The notes below the pieces were generated by a model. The model worked only from the letters and a program-made list of their open reading frames with translations. It ran no database searches and was not told the DNA's origin. Shown in pieces: positions 51,520 to 61,495 of a DNA stretch of 64,000 nucleotides (position 1 is the first letter of the stretch; each line of letters starts with the position of its first letter). Origin of the DNA: an uncultured Oceanisphaera sp. GTDB lineage: Bacteria; Pseudomonadota; Gammaproteobacteria; Enterobacterales; Aeromonadaceae. Location of the stretch: positions 226,981-290,980 of the forward strand of contig NZ_CANLZU010000001.1 of NCBI RefSeq assembly GCF_947495715.1, written 5' to 3'. Position numbers and translations under genes: made by a program.

Positions 51520-51587
51520 CGTGAGGAGTGAGGAGGCACCTCATTCCTGTTGATGGGTATTGAACACCTGACACCTCACGCTTCATG
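51520..51587. repeat. GTGAGGA repeat, convergent gap
   Basis: GTGAGGAGTGAGGAGG at the left and ACACCTCACGCTTCA at the right form a short imperfect hairpin between the convergent mepM and hemE. It is a short, decayed member of the TGAGGGG heptamer family. Confidence 0.6.
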
Positions 51588-51607
51588 TTACCTGGTAAAT
51601 AACGCCA

Positions 51608-51637
51608 ATAAAAAAGCGCCTTAAGGCGCTTTTTTAT
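51608..51637. terminator. Bidirectional terminator, mepM/hemE
   Basis: The stem AAGCGCCTTAAGGCGCTT is flanked by an A-run and a T-run and is strong in both directions. Confidence 0.9.
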
Positions 51638-51657
51638 TACGGCGTATTCACGAGCCG

Positions 51658-52725
51658 TTATTTGGCGTGATAGGGCCGGGACAAACGGTGTACCGATTCG
51701 ATAAAGGCGCCGGCATGCTCCGGATCCACATCCAGGTGAATGCCGTGACCCAGGTTGAACACATGGCCGGGACCTTCACCGAAGCCTTCCAGAATGGTCG
51801 CCACTTCCTGCTCGATACGCGGCACAGGCGCATACAGCATGGACGGATCCATGTTGCCCTGCAGGGCTACCTTGTCACCCACACGACGCTTGGCGTCGGC
51901 GATATTGATGGTCCAGTCCAGACCCACCGCATCACAGCCGGTGGCAGCAATCGCTTCCAGCCACTGGCCGCCGTTTTTGGTGAACAGGGTGACCGGCACT
52001 CGACGACCTTCGTTTTCGCGGGTCAGGCCATCGACAATCCTGGCCATGTACTGCAGCGAGAAGTCGTTGTAGTCACGCGGGGTCAGCACACCACCCCAGG
52101 TGTCGAAGATCATCAGTGACTGGGCACCGGCCGCCACCTGGGCGTTAAGGTAGCTGGTGACGCTGTCGGCCAGTTTTTCCAGCAGCAGATGCAGGGCCTG
52201 AGGCTCGGCATACATCATCTTCTTGATCTTGGTGAAGGCCTTGGAGCTGCCGCCTTCCACCATGTAGGTAGCCAGGGTCCAGGGGCTGCCGGAAAAGCCG
52301 ATCAGCGGCACTTCACCCTGCAGTTCGCGACGAATGGTCCGTACCGCATTCATCACATAGCCCAGCTCGTCTTCCGGATCGGGAATAGCAATTTTCTTTA
52401 CATCGGCCATGCAGGTAAGCGGACGTTCGAACTTGGGACCCTCGCCGGTTTCGAAGTAAAGGCCCAGACCCATGGCATCGGGAATGGTCAGAATATCGGA
52501 AAACAGGATAGCCGCATCGAGCGGAAAACGGCGCAGCGGCTGCAGCGTGACTTCACAGGCCAGCTCGGCATTCTTGCACAGGGACATAAAGTCGCCGGCT
52601 TCGGCCCGGGTCGCCTTGTACTCGGGCAGATAGCGGCCCGCCTGGCGCATCATCCAGACCGGGGTATAGTCTACCGGCTGGCGTAAAAGGGCACGTAAGT
52701 AACTATCATTCTTGAGTGGTTTCAT
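51658..52725 (-). CDS. hemE: Uroporphyrinogen decarboxylase
   Basis: HemE removes four carboxyl groups from uroporphyrinogen III in heme synthesis. From ATG 52725 ([36 protein letters not shown]) it has 355 residues; the [10 protein letters not shown] motif and the catalytic Asp in [13 protein letters not shown] are present, with [18 protein letters not shown] downstream. The longer open frame to 52851 is not conserved. Confidence 0.96.
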   Translation of the reverse strand: MKPLKNDSYLRALLRQPVDYTPVWMMRQAGRYLPEYKATRAEAGDFMSLCKNAELACEVTLQPLRRFPLDAAILFSDILTIPDAMGLGLYFETGEGPKFERPLTCMADVKKIAIPDPEDELGYVMNAVRTIRRELQGEVPLIGFSGSPWTLATYMVEGGSSKAFTKIKKMMYAEPQALHLLLEKLADSVTSYLNAQVAAGAQSLMIFDTWGGVLTPRDYNDFSLQYMARIVDGLTRENEGRRVPVTLFTKNGGQWLEAIAATGCDAVGLDWTINIADAKRRVGDKVALQGNMDPSMLYAPVPRIEQEVATILEGFGEGPGHVFNLGHGIHLDVDPEHAGAFIESVHRLSRPYHAK

Positions 52726-52925
52726 CCCGTCGTTCCAGATCAGGTGGCAAATTGCCTGCATTGTAACATCAGATGGCGGAATCGGAAAAACTGCATCACC
52801 CCTACCGGCGTTATGCCGTGAATGATGCCCAAACGCGCAACTTATCAGCAATGCTATTGACCCGAGCTATTCTTTTCCTTAATGATGGGGTAAGCCACCT
52901 GCTCAGGTCGCCCAAGGAGGGAATC

Positions 52926-53399
52926 ATGCTCAGGAAAATGGAACAAACCAAGGAACAACTGGCTGGCAAGCATCAGGCACTGGACGCCTTTATCAATGCT
53001 CGCCAACATCTTCTGGTCGAATACATCCGTTTGTCCACTCAACAGAAAACGCAGCCGACCCCGGAAGAGCTGTCCGACTTCTGTGGTCAGCTGGTCGACT
53101 ATGTCTGCGCCGGCCATTTCGAGATCTACGATTATGTCATGGCCGCCTACGAGGCATCCAAGGGCAACGCGCGCACCCTGGCCGAACGCATTTATCCACG
53201 CCTCAAGCACAGTGCCGGCGAGGCACTGAACTTTCATGACAAATACGCTCAGGTTGACGAAGACAGCCTGCTGGAACTGGAGCTGGATCAGGATCTCAGC
53301 CAGCTCGGTGAAATGCTCGAAGAGCGGTTCGAGCTGGAAGACCGACTGGTGTCGGCCATCTCGCTGCTGAATCATCTGGATACCAGTGAGCCGGCCTGA
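52926..53399 (+). CDS. rsd: Regulator of sigma D (anti-sigma-70 factor Rsd)
   Basis: Rsd binds the housekeeping sigma factor in stationary phase. The 157-residue helical protein has LVEYIRLSTQQ, LSDFCGQLVDYVCAGHFEIYDYVM and LGEMLEERFELEDRL, as in Rsd/AlgQ. ATG 52926 follows a strong AAGGAGGG. It is divergent from hemE, as in E. coli. Confidence 0.92.
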   Translation: MLRKMEQTKEQLAGKHQALDAFINARQHLLVEYIRLSTQQKTQPTPEELSDFCGQLVDYVCAGHFEIYDYVMAAYEASKGNARTLAERIYPRLKHSAGEALNFHDKYAQVDEDSLLELELDQDLSQLGEMLEERFELEDRLVSAISLLNHLDTSEPA

Positions 53400-53411
53400 C
53401 AGGAGCCCATC

Positions 53412-53783
53412 ATGGCTGAACGCAGACTGTTTTCCCGTATCGACTTCAATCACGAGGCCTGGTTGACCGGCGCCGACGGTCATCAATACCGAACCCGGGT
53501 GCGCGATCTGTCTCTGCACGGCGTGCTGGCCGAAGTGGCCGACGACTGGCCCGGACAGAACGGCGACGAGTTTGAGCTGCAGCTATCGCTCGACGGCCAT
53601 GGTCAGCTGATTGTCATGCAGGGCCGCCAGCGCCATCTTGATCAGGGCTGCATCGGGCTGGAATGCCGGCAACTGGACATCGACAGCGCCGCACATCTGC
53701 GCCGACTGGTTGAACTGAACCTGGCCGATGAAGCACTGCTGCAACGCCAGCTGGCGCAACTGCTGGATGAAGCGTCTCGTTAG
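53412..53783 (+). CDS. Single-domain PilZ protein
   Basis: A 123-residue PilZ protein with the c-di-GMP-binding motif RxxxR in ERRLFSRIDF (Arg4 and Arg8) and DLSLHG at about 34-39. Both parts of the binding motif are intact, so ligand binding is plausible. It follows rsd by 12 bases, probably in one operon, and converges on radA. Confidence 0.9.
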   Translation: MAERRLFSRIDFNHEAWLTGADGHQYRTRVRDLSLHGVLAEVADDWPGQNGDEFELQLSLDGHGQLIVMQGRQRHLDQGCIGLECRQLDIDSAAHLRRLVELNLADEALLQRQLAQLLDEASR

Positions 53784-53790
53784 CGCCGGT

Positions 53791-55164
53791 CTATAGCGCT
53801 TCCAATGCCTCGTCCAGCTTCTTGACGGCAATGACTTCCATGCCGGCCGGAGCCTGCTTGGGCCGGTTTGCCCAGGGCACGATGGCGCGGGTAAAGCCAT
53901 GTTTGGCCGCTTCCATCAGTCGTTCCTGCCCCGACGGCACCGGGCGTATCTCTCCCGACAGCCCCACCTCGCCAAACACCACCAGCTCCTGCGGCAGTGC
54001 CTTGTCGCGAAAACTCGACACCAGCGCCAGCAGCAGCGCCAGATCGGCACTGGTATCCTCGACCCTGACACCGCCGACGACGTTGACGAACACATCCTGA
54101 TCCGCCATCTGCATGCCGCCGTGCCGGTGCAATACCGCCAGCAGCATGGCCAGCCGATTGTGTTCCAGCCCCAGGGTCACCCGCCGCGGATTGGCCAGCT
54201 GGGAATAATCCACCAGCGCCTGCAATTCCACCAGCAAGGGTCGAGTGCCCTCCCAGATCACCATCACCACGGATCCCGTAGTCTGTTCTTCGCCCCGGTT
54301 CAGAAAAATGGCCGAGGGATTACTCACCTCTTTCATACCGGTTTCGGTCATGGCAAAGACCCCCAGCTCGTTCACCGCGCCGAAGCGATTTTTGTGGCTG
54401 CGCAGGGTACGAAAACGGCTGTCGCTGGCACCATCCAGCAGAATGGAGCAGTCGATACAGTGCTCCAGCACCTTGGGGCCGGCCAGGGCGCCGTCTTTGG
54501 TCACGTGCCCCACCATCAGGATCACCACGCCCTGCTGTTTGGCGAAGCGGGTCAGCTGGGCTGCCGCCTCCCGCACCTGGCTTACCGAGCCCGGCGCCGA
54601 CTGCACCTCGGCCACATGCATTACCTGAATGGAGTCGATCACCATCACCGCCGGTTTCTCTTCCCGGGCCACATGACAAATCTGCTCGACGCTGGTTTCC
54701 GACAGCATGCGCAGTTGATCCCGGGGCAAGCCCAGGCGCTGAGCCCGCATCGCCACCTGCTGCAGTGATTCTTCGCCGGTGACATACAGCGTTTTCATCC
54801 GGCCACCCAGGCCGCACATTACCTGCAACAATAAGGTGCTCTTGCCCGCCCCCGGGTTACCGCCGATCAAAATGGCCGAGCCGGAGACCATGCCCCCGCC
54901 CAGCACCCGATCCAGCTCCTTGAAACCGCTGTTGAGACGCGGAATTTCGGTCAGCGAGATCTCGTCCAGGGTCTGCACCTTGTTGTCCTGGGCACCGGCG
55001 TAGCCCGAAAAACGGCTGTGACGACCGGCTGCGGACGATGACGCGGGCGCCAGTCGAATTTCGGTGACGGTATTCCACTCCTTGCATTCGGAACACTGCC
55101 CCTGCCAGCGGGGAAACTCGGCACCACATTCGCCGCAAACAAACGCCGTCTTGGACTTGGCCAT
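53791..55164 (-). CDS. radA: DNA repair protein RadA
   Basis: RadA is a RecA-like branch-migration helicase. The 457-residue protein has a zinc finger (Cys10, Cys13, Cys24, Cys27), Walker A GGNPGAGKST (101-110), Walker B PAVMVIDSIQ, the RadA-specific KNRFG (258-262) and a C-terminal Lon-protease-like domain with the catalytic pair replaced. The order radA, PilZ gene, serB is conserved in vibrios. Confidence 0.96.
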   Translation of the reverse strand: MAKSKTAFVCGECGAEFPRWQGQCSECKEWNTVTEIRLAPASSSAAGRHSRFSGYAGAQDNKVQTLDEISLTEIPRLNSGFKELDRVLGGGMVSGSAILIGGNPGAGKSTLLLQVMCGLGGRMKTLYVTGEESLQQVAMRAQRLGLPRDQLRMLSETSVEQICHVAREEKPAVMVIDSIQVMHVAEVQSAPGSVSQVREAAAQLTRFAKQQGVVILMVGHVTKDGALAGPKVLEHCIDCSILLDGASDSRFRTLRSHKNRFGAVNELGVFAMTETGMKEVSNPSAIFLNRGEEQTTGSVVMVIWEGTRPLLVELQALVDYSQLANPRRVTLGLEHNRLAMLLAVLHRHGGMQMADQDVFVNVVGGVRVEDTSADLALLLALVSSFRDKALPQELVVFGEVGLSGEIRPVPSGQERLMEAAKHGFTRAIVPWANRPKQAPAGMEVIAVKKLDEALEAL

Positions 55165-55235
55165 GCATACTCACTCATTTATTAACGAGCTGTTATACTG
55201 GCGCAAGTTTTTCGCCTACTCAACCCCAGGCCAGA

Positions 55236-57512
55236 ATGGATCTCAGCCCTTACAAGACTCTGCTCAATAAACTGGTGCCGCTCAGCTACCACCATGAACT
55301 CGATGGTCTGCTGGATAACCTGCTGCCGGGGGCCGATACGGAGACCCGCTTCAAGCTGCAGGCCGAAGTGCGCCGCCTCACCAGCTCCTGCCTGCGAGTG
55401 CTGGACTTGCGCAGTCTGTTTCCCGAACAATGCCGGCTGGTACGCCATCAGGGCCTGGATCACTGGCTGCCCGAGCCGCTGGAACAACGCTTTCGGGCCC
55501 TGCTCAACGATTTTAACGGTGATTATACCCGCGGGCTGTACGAAGCCCTGATCGCCGAGCTTGCTACCTTGCGTAAGCTGCCCGCCCAGTTTAATACCCC
55601 CCCCTGGCACCTGCCGGCAATGGGCGTTCGTCGCAAAGAACATCGTCTGCGGTTCGTGACGCCGGTCTGGCTGCATCTGGACAACGAGCCATTGCAGGGC
55701 AACAGCCTGGATATTTCGGTGGGTGGATTGCTGGTACAGTTATCCGCACCACAGGCGCTGCCGAAACAAGTGATGGTGTCTTTTCCCGAACTGGCCAAGC
55801 AGCCGGGATTGAGCTGTCTGGCCACACCACAGCCTTATCGTGTGAGCCCGAGTCAGGACGAGCCCGGACGACTCAAGATGCAATCTCTGGACGAAGACCC
55901 GGAGCGGCAGCAGGCGCTGACCCAGTTTATCGAGCAAAGCCGCCCCCGTTATGGCCTGGATGCGGAAGACCTGTACACCACGGTGCAGGCCCAGTGCTGG
56001 GGCCAGGCTCTGCTCGAAACCAGCCTTAGTCTGTCGCTGTTTTTTGATAAGCAGGGCGAACTACAGAACGCTCTGACCAACCGCCAGAGCGGCAAGACGC
56101 TGTCGTTGTGGCAGCAGGATACCCCCGGCGATCTGCTGACGACACTGCTGTCTCCCGAGCGAATACTGCGGATGAGCAGGCAGTCGCAAGGGTCGTTGCT
56201 GCTGTATGTTTTCCGGCACCAGGGACAAAGCCAGAGCTTTCACTTTGTGGCCGATCAGCATGAGCTCGAGCAACATCAGGCCTACTCCGTCTTTATCAGT
56301 GAAGGATTAAAAGCCGGCACCCTGCAGTGCTATTACCTGAGCCTTCGTTCGGTTCACTTTACCGATCAGGCCATAGAAACGCTGGATCTTCAGGGCATGC
56401 GCCAGTTGCAGCAGTTGCAATGGCAGCTCTGGCTGACGCCGTTACCGGTACAGATAGCACCGGCTCCCGCCGAGGGTAACATTCAGCAGCTGGCCTCCTT
56501 TATTCGCAAGACACGCCAACGCAGCATCACGGTGACACCGGCAGGGCGCCAGGCTTCCAAACGCCAGGAAGCCCGCTTCAAATATCAAAGCGGGGTCGAA
56601 TTGACCATTGCCGGGCAGGTACATGCCGGACATACCGAAGACTTGTCCAACTGCGGCCTGCAAATTTCGCTGGCAAAGCCGATACGGCTCGATATTCCCT
56701 GTCTGGTTAACGTCAACCTGCTCGAACTCAGCACCCGTAGTCGTCAGTGGAAGCTGAAGAAGCTGCCCTATCGGGTCATCAACCAAAGCGGTAATGGCCG
56801 GGTGTTGCATCTGCGGATAGAAGGGCCAAGAGAGACTCACCCCGGCTTTCAGTTCTTTTCGGCGCTACTGGAACAGAACCAGGACAAGCTACGAGCTCGG
56901 CCGGAGAGTCACCATACCCCGACCTGGCTGACCTGGCTCAATCGTCAGACCCTGCAACAGCCCCCGGCGCCCACCTTCATGCTGGGACGCAACGACGGCG
57001 GATTTTATGTGCAGGGGGCCATCGCCTGTTTGGCGCAAGGCGACTTGATGAGCTTTTTGTCGAATGAATACCAGCAGGCCCATTTCAGCCGGCTGGTTTC
57101 CCGTCAGCTGTTGCAGTCGATCATCACCGAACTGCTGCGTCCAACGGGAAAAAGTCACCAGAGCCTCGAGATCTGGACCGCCACCGCCGCCGATGGCAGC
57201 GGAAAAACATGGCAACGGCTTGCACCGGATGCCGGCCAGCGCGCTTTTTTACTGAACCCGGAGCAAGCCAAAGAGCTCAGGGTCAGTCTGCTGATCGTTA
57301 ATCGGTTGCAATTGCGTCAGCTGGATTATGTGGTGCCTGAACGCAACAGCCTGACCCAGACCTCGCTGCACAAGGCCCAGTTGCTGGAACAGCAACTGGC
57401 AGAGCTGGCCGCCATGAGCCAGCTTTTCGACATCACCGATATGGTTCGGTGGCGGCAGACGCTTACCGCGCCTGCAGCAGCGCCAGCACCCCTTCCAGAC
57501 TCAACAGGTTAA
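55236..57512 (+). CDS. Two-PilZ-domain c-di-GMP receptor, PlzC-like
   Basis: A 758-residue protein with two PilZ motifs. The first is RRKEHR (Arg133 and Arg137) with DISVGG (159-164); the second is RQEAR (443-447) with DLSNCG (469-474). The rest is helical or beta-rich without known catalytic motifs. The same position, between radA and serB, holds plzC (VC2344) in Vibrio cholerae, so this is a likely orthologue. Both motifs look complete. Its 3' end overlaps that of serB by 50 bases. Confidence 0.9.
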   Translation: MDLSPYKTLLNKLVPLSYHHELDGLLDNLLPGADTETRFKLQAEVRRLTSSCLRVLDLRSLFPEQCRLVRHQGLDHWLPEPLEQRFRALLNDFNGDYTRGLYEALIAELATLRKLPAQFNTPPWHLPAMGVRRKEHRLRFVTPVWLHLDNEPLQGNSLDISVGGLLVQLSAPQALPKQVMVSFPELAKQPGLSCLATPQPYRVSPSQDEPGRLKMQSLDEDPERQQALTQFIEQSRPRYGLDAEDLYTTVQAQCWGQALLETSLSLSLFFDKQGELQNALTNRQSGKTLSLWQQDTPGDLLTTLLSPERILRMSRQSQGSLLLYVFRHQGQSQSFHFVADQHELEQHQAYSVFISEGLKAGTLQCYYLSLRSVHFTDQAIETLDLQGMRQLQQLQWQLWLTPLPVQIAPAPAEGNIQQLASFIRKTRQRSITVTPAGRQASKRQEARFKYQSGVELTIAGQVHAGHTEDLSNCGLQISLAKPIRLDIPCLVNVNLLELSTRSRQWKLKKLPYRVINQSGNGRVLHLRIEGPRETHPGFQFFSALLEQNQDKLRARPESHHTPTWLTWLNRQTLQQPPAPTFMLGRNDGGFYVQGAIACLAQGDLMSFLSNEYQQAHFSRLVSRQLLQSIITELLRPTGKSHQSLEIWTATAADGSGKTWQRLAPDAGQRAFLLNPEQAKELRVSLLIVNRLQLRQLDYVVPERNSLTQTSLHKAQLLEQQLAELAAMSQLFDITDMVRWRQTLTAPAAAPAPLPDSTG

Positions 57513-58446
57513 GGCACACCGGCGCCTTTTCCTGCACCAGCGGCTTGGCGTGCAGGGCCACGCCGAGCCCGGCTTGTGCCAGCATCAGCAGATCATTGGC
57601 GCCATCACCAATGGCCACGGTCTGACTGAGCGGGATCTGGTAGCGCTCGGCCAGCTCGACCAGAATACGCGCCTTGGCTTCGGCATCGACGATGTCACCC
57701 AGCACCTCGCCGGTAAAACGGCCGTTGTGAATTTCCAGGGTGTTGGCAAAGTCCGCATCCAGCCCCAGAGTCTGGCGCAAATGACCGGTAAAGGGGGTAA
57801 AACCACCGGAGGCCAGCGCCACTTTCCAGCCCATGGCTTTCAGCCCTTCGACCAGAACAATCAGGCCCGGCATCAGCGGCATACGCGCGATCACCTGTTC
57901 TATAATGGCGGCGTCGGCCCCTTCCAGTGCCCTGACACGGCGACGCAGGCTTTCCGAGAACGGCAAGGCGCCTTCCATCGCCGCCCGGGTAACGGCGGCA
58001 ACTTCTTCACCGACCCCGGCCAGCAGCGCGATCTCATCGATACATTCCATCTGAATGGCGGTAGAGTCCATGTCCATCAGCACCAGTCCCGGCTTGTCGG
58101 CTTCCGGCAAAGCCGGCACACACGCCAGATCCCAGCCGTCGGCCACCGCCTGCAAGCGAGCCTTCAGCGCCGGCGACCAGGCAGACAGACGCAGGCTCAA
58201 CAGATCGCGCTCGGCAATGCGTTTTACCCCTGACACTTCCACCTGCACACCCGCCTCATCCAGTACCTGCAGACTCGAGTACAACGCGGATTTATGCAGC
58301 TGCTCTGCCAGCAGTATCAGATGTCCGGCAGGCTTGGCCAGTTGACCCGGTGTCAGTTGGCCTGGCTGCCACAAGTGAGCGCCGCCAGACAGCACCTCAT
58401 TCCAGCCAGCAATATTTTCGGGTAAAACATCCATTAACAGTGCCAC
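57463..58446 (-). CDS. serB: Phosphoserine phosphatase
   Basis: SerB makes serine from phosphoserine. The 327-residue HAD enzyme has the nucleophile in VLMDMDSTAIQ (Asp125, Asp127), SGGFTPFTG (motif II) and AIGDGANDLLML (motif III). Start is GTG 58446; ATG 58434 follows four codons later. It is divergent from ytjB by 11 bases, and its 3' end overlaps the PlzC-like gene. Confidence 0.96.
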   Translation of the reverse strand: MALLMDVLPENIAGWNEVLSGGAHLWQPGQLTPGQLAKPAGHLILLAEQLHKSALYSSLQVLDEAGVQVEVSGVKRIAERDLLSLRLSAWSPALKARLQAVADGWDLACVPALPEADKPGLVLMDMDSTAIQMECIDEIALLAGVGEEVAAVTRAAMEGALPFSESLRRRVRALEGADAAIIEQVIARMPLMPGLIVLVEGLKAMGWKVALASGGFTPFTGHLRQTLGLDADFANTLEIHNGRFTGEVLGDIVDAEAKARILVELAERYQIPLSQTVAIGDGANDLLMLAQAGLGVALHAKPLVQEKAPVCLNLLSLEGVLALLQAR

Positions 58447-58457
58447 TCGCTATTCCT

Positions 58458-59093
58458 ATGCTCACAAAGACCGGCGTTCAGGGTAGCGTATTGCTTTTTC
58501 GCCAGGCAAGAGACAATATTGCCGCCATGTGGAAAAAACACCCCGTAAAACACAAACTGCTGTTGCTGCTGCTCATGCTGCTGGTGTCGTTCACCGGCTG
58601 GCAGTGGCTGCAAGTCACCGAACTCGGTCAACGCTGGCAACAGTTACCCCAACGCACCCTGGCCGGGCCGTTGGCCGATTACGCCGAGCTGCAGGCCGAG
58701 CGTGCTCTGCTGGCTGAAGATGACGAGAGCCAACATCAGCTGGTGGAAGAACTGGTCAGCGCCCAACTGGTGGTCGCGGCGCAGCTATACGATGGCGGCG
58801 GCCGGCTGCTGGCCGAAGCCGGCACGCTCGACAATGGCGACGCTCCCTACATCCGTCAGCTCTACCGGGAAAGCCGGCCGGTCGGCTTCTTGCGTCTGCA
58901 GTTGGCGACGTCGCCCCTGACCATGGTGCAAAGCGGCATCTGGCAACAGCTGCTGCATCATCTAAGCTGGCTGTTCCCCTTGTGCGCGCTGCTGGGCATT
59001 CTGGCGGGTATGGGACTCAAGCGCCGACGACAAGGAAGGCGGCCGGTGGCCGCCAGCCCTGCGCCGTCATCCTCAGGCGGAATCGCCGAGTAA
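58458..59093 (+). CDS. ytjB: YtjB/Smp family membrane protein
   Basis: A 211-residue protein with two membrane helices (about 30-48 and 170-190) around a periplasmic domain containing [18 protein letters not shown] and [10 protein letters not shown], the pattern of E. coli YtjB (Smp), which also lies divergent from serB. Its function is unknown. ATG 58458 is used; ATG 58527 ([14 protein letters not shown]) would begin just before the first helix. Neither has a clear ribosome binding site. The 3' end overlaps deoD by 21 bases. Confidence 0.83.
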   Translation: MLTKTGVQGSVLLFRQARDNIAAMWKKHPVKHKLLLLLLMLLVSFTGWQWLQVTELGQRWQQLPQRTLAGPLADYAELQAERALLAEDDESQHQLVEELVSAQLVVAAQLYDGGGRLLAEAGTLDNGDAPYIRQLYRESRPVGFLRLQLATSPLTMVQSGIWQQLLHHLSWLFPLCALLGILAGMGLKRRRQGRRPVAASPAPSSSGGIAE

Positions 59094-59792
59094 CACCGAC
59101 TCCAGCGCGACTTCCATCATCTCATTGAAGCTGCTCTGGCGCTCGTCGGCGCTCAGCGCTTCGTGACGCAGAATATGATCGGACACGGTACAAATGGCCA
59201 GGGCCCGGGCACCGTATTCGGCGGCCACGCCATACAGCCCCGCCGCTTCCATCTCGACCCCCAGGATACCGTAGCGCTTCATCAGCTCGAACAGCTCGGG
59301 CTGGGGCGAATAGAAGAGATCGGCCGAGAACAGACTGCCCACCCTGACCGCGACCTTGCAGGCCTTCGCCGCCGCCACCGCCCGGTTTGCCAGCTCGAAG
59401 TCGCCGGTGGCGGCAAAGTCATGATCCATGAAGCGAACCCGGTTTACCCTGGAGTCGGTACTGGCGCTCAGACCGATCACCACATCCCTCAGCGCCACAT
59501 CGTCGCGCACGGCACCGCAGGATCCCACCCGGATAAGGGTATTGACGCCAAACTCGGTAATCAGCTCCTTGGCATAGATGGACACCGACGGAATGCCCAT
59601 GCCGTGGCCCATGACCGAAATGGCCCGACCCTTGTAGGTGCCGGTAAAGCCGAGCATGTTGCGTACCTGATTCACCTGTCTGACATCGGACAGAAAGGTA
59701 TCGGCAATATACTTGGCCCGCAACGGATCACCCGGCATCAGCACGGTATCGGCAAAATCACCTCGTTCGGCATTGATATGGGGGGTCGCCAT
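59073..59792 (-). CDS. deoD: Purine-nucleoside phosphorylase DeoD
   Basis: DeoD cleaves purine nucleosides with phosphate in nucleoside salvage. The 239-residue protein matches the family length; [48 protein letters not shown] and the catalytic CTVSDHI are present. It is alone here, without deoA/B/C. ATG 59792 is chosen over the upstream extension. Confidence 0.96.
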   Translation of the reverse strand: MATPHINAERGDFADTVLMPGDPLRAKYIADTFLSDVRQVNQVRNMLGFTGTYKGRAISVMGHGMGIPSVSIYAKELITEFGVNTLIRVGSCGAVRDDVALRDVVIGLSASTDSRVNRVRFMDHDFAATGDFELANRAVAAAKACKVAVRVGSLFSADLFYSPQPELFELMKRYGILGVEMEAAGLYGVAAEYGARALAICTVSDHILRHEALSADERQSSFNEMMEVALESVLLGDSA

Positions 59793-59875
59793 AATCTGTT
59801 CGCTCCTGTATTTGTTGTTGGGATAACCATATAACACCCAGCGTATAAAATGATTGGGCTATTTCACTTCTACTT

Positions 59876-60285
59876 ATACCAAGCTGATTAAATAACCGAT
59901 CTATTTGGTTACTCTGTAAAGGTCGGACAAAGGGCCCGCTCCGCCGACTCGCCGTGAATACCTCCATGTAGGCTCAGCCGCGCCATCCGTGGCGCAGATG
60001 GTCGGCTGAGCAGATCCCTTTGTCCTCCTTGATACACCGGAGTTGCCTGTTAGCGCCGTCTACAGACAACTCGATGCTCGAAAAGAGGCAACAGAGATCG
60101 ACTCCCACGATCGTGAAATGCCATGGACGGCATTTCCCGAGCCCTCAGGGGGCGAGCTTGTCTCGCCGTGACGAACGGTTGCAGCCTGACCGAACATCCA
60201 GTGGATGTTCGCAGTAGGCTGCAACTGTGAGTGTCATTTATCAGTGGCGTGTCGTGGGAGGCGACTGTGTTGCCTCTTGTCTGCT
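59876..60285. repeat. Multi-hairpin element, copy D
   Basis: A ~410-base element in the 563-base gap between deoD and oadB. The left end ATACCAAGCTGATTAAATAA matches copy A. Module 1 closes with a perfect 10-base pair, GGACAAAGGG (59925) and CCCTTTGTCC (60016), and contains GCCGAC/GTCGGC. Module 2 pairs AGAGGCAACAGAG (60084) with CTGTGTTGCCTCT (60265) and contains GAAATGCC/GGCATTTC and GAACATCC/GGATGTTC. The right ATACCAAT end is missing. No reading frame of note crosses it. Confidence 0.8.
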
Positions 60286-60296
60286 GCGGTTAGGAA

Positions 60297-60326
60297 TAGA
60301 AAAGGCGCCCGCAGGCGCCTTTTCTA
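60297..60326 (-). terminator. oadGAB terminator
   Basis: The stem GGCGCC/GGCGCC with a CGCA loop is flanked by AAAA and TTTT, extended by TAG/CTA pairing. It lies about 30 bases after the oadB stop. Confidence 0.88.
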
Positions 60327-60355
60327 TAGATATAAACAAGTTCGGAAAAACCGGG

Positions 60356-61486
60356 TTAGCCGACCAGTGCCAGCAGCACACCGGCGGCGACGGCCGAACC
60401 CAGCACACCGGCGACGTTCGGACCCATGGCATGCATCAGCAGGAAATTCTGGTTGTTGGCTTCCAGCCCCACCTTGTTGACCACCCGGGCCGCCATCGGT
60501 ACCGCCGACACGCCGGCGGCGCCAATCAGCGGGTTGACCTTGCCGCCGGACAGCTTGCACATCAGCTTGGCCATCAACACGCCACCGGCGGTGCCGATGG
60601 AAAAGGCCACCGCGCCCAACGCCAGAATACCCAAGGTGTCGATGGTCAGGAACTTTTCCGCCGACAGCTTGGAGCCCACCGCCAGACCCAGAAAGATGGT
60701 GACCGTGTTGATCAGCTCGTTCTGCGCCGTCTTCGACAGCCTGTCCACTACCCCGGACTCCTTCATCAGGTTACCCAGGCAGAACATGCCTATCAGCGGC
60801 GCCGCCGCCGGCAGAAACAGTATGGTCAGGGTCAGTACCATCAGCGGGAACAACACCTTCTCCCGCTTGCTCACATGCCGCAGCTGCTCCATCTTGATTG
60901 CCCGCTCTTGCGGCGTGGTCAGCAATCTCATGATCGGCGGCTGAATAATCGGCACCAGCGCCATATAGGAGTAGGCCGCCACCGCGATGGCACCCAGCAG
61001 ATCCGGCGCCAGTTTGGAGGCGAGGAAGATGGCCGTCGGCCCATCCGCTCCCCCTATGATGGCGATGGCCGACGCATCGGCCAGGGTAAAATCAAAGCCG
61101 GGCAGCGCGTTCAGGGCGATGGCACCGAACAGGGTGGCAAAGATGCCAAACTGCGCCGCCGCGCCCAGCAACAGGGTCTTGGGGTTGGCAATCAGGGCGC
61201 CGAAGTCGGTCATGGCACCGACGCCCATGAAGATCAGCAATGGAAAGACGCCGGTGCCGATACCCACTTCATAGATGTAATACAGCAACCCGCCCGGATC
61301 GGCCATGCCCGCATTGGGAATGTTGGCCAGCACACCGCCAAAGCCGATGGGCAGCAGCAGCAGGGGCTCGAAGCCCCTGGCAATGGCGAGATAGATGAGG
61401 CCCAGGCCCACCGCTATCATCACCAGTTGCTTCCAGTGAAAGTTGGCCAGGCCGGTTTCCTGCCACAGAGTCAGTAACGATTCCAT
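60356..61486 (-). CDS. oadB: Oxaloacetate decarboxylase beta subunit (Na+ pump)
   Basis: The membrane subunit that decarboxylates carboxybiotin and exports Na+. The 376-residue protein has about nine membrane helices; [19 protein letters not shown] contains the conserved Asp of the sodium path, and [28 protein letters not shown] and [18 protein letters not shown] are typical. It is the last gene of oadGAB, nine bases after oadA. Confidence 0.96.
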   Translation of the reverse strand: MESLLTLWQETGLANFHWKQLVMIAVGLGLIYLAIARGFEPLLLLPIGFGGVLANIPNAGMADPGGLLYYIYEVGIGTGVFPLLIFMGVGAMTDFGALIANPKTLLLGAAAQFGIFATLFGAIALNALPGFDFTLADASAIAIIGGADGPTAIFLASKLAPDLLGAIAVAAYSYMALVPIIQPPIMRLLTTPQERAIKMEQLRHVSKREKVLFPLMVLTLTILFLPAAAPLIGMFCLGNLMKESGVVDRLSKTAQNELINTVTIFLGLAVGSKLSAEKFLTIDTLGILALGAVAFSIGTAGGVLMAKLMCKLSGGKVNPLIGAAGVSAVPMAARVVNKVGLEANNQNFLLMHAMGPNVAGVLGSAVAAGVLLALVG

Positions 61487-61495
61487 TTCAGCTCC

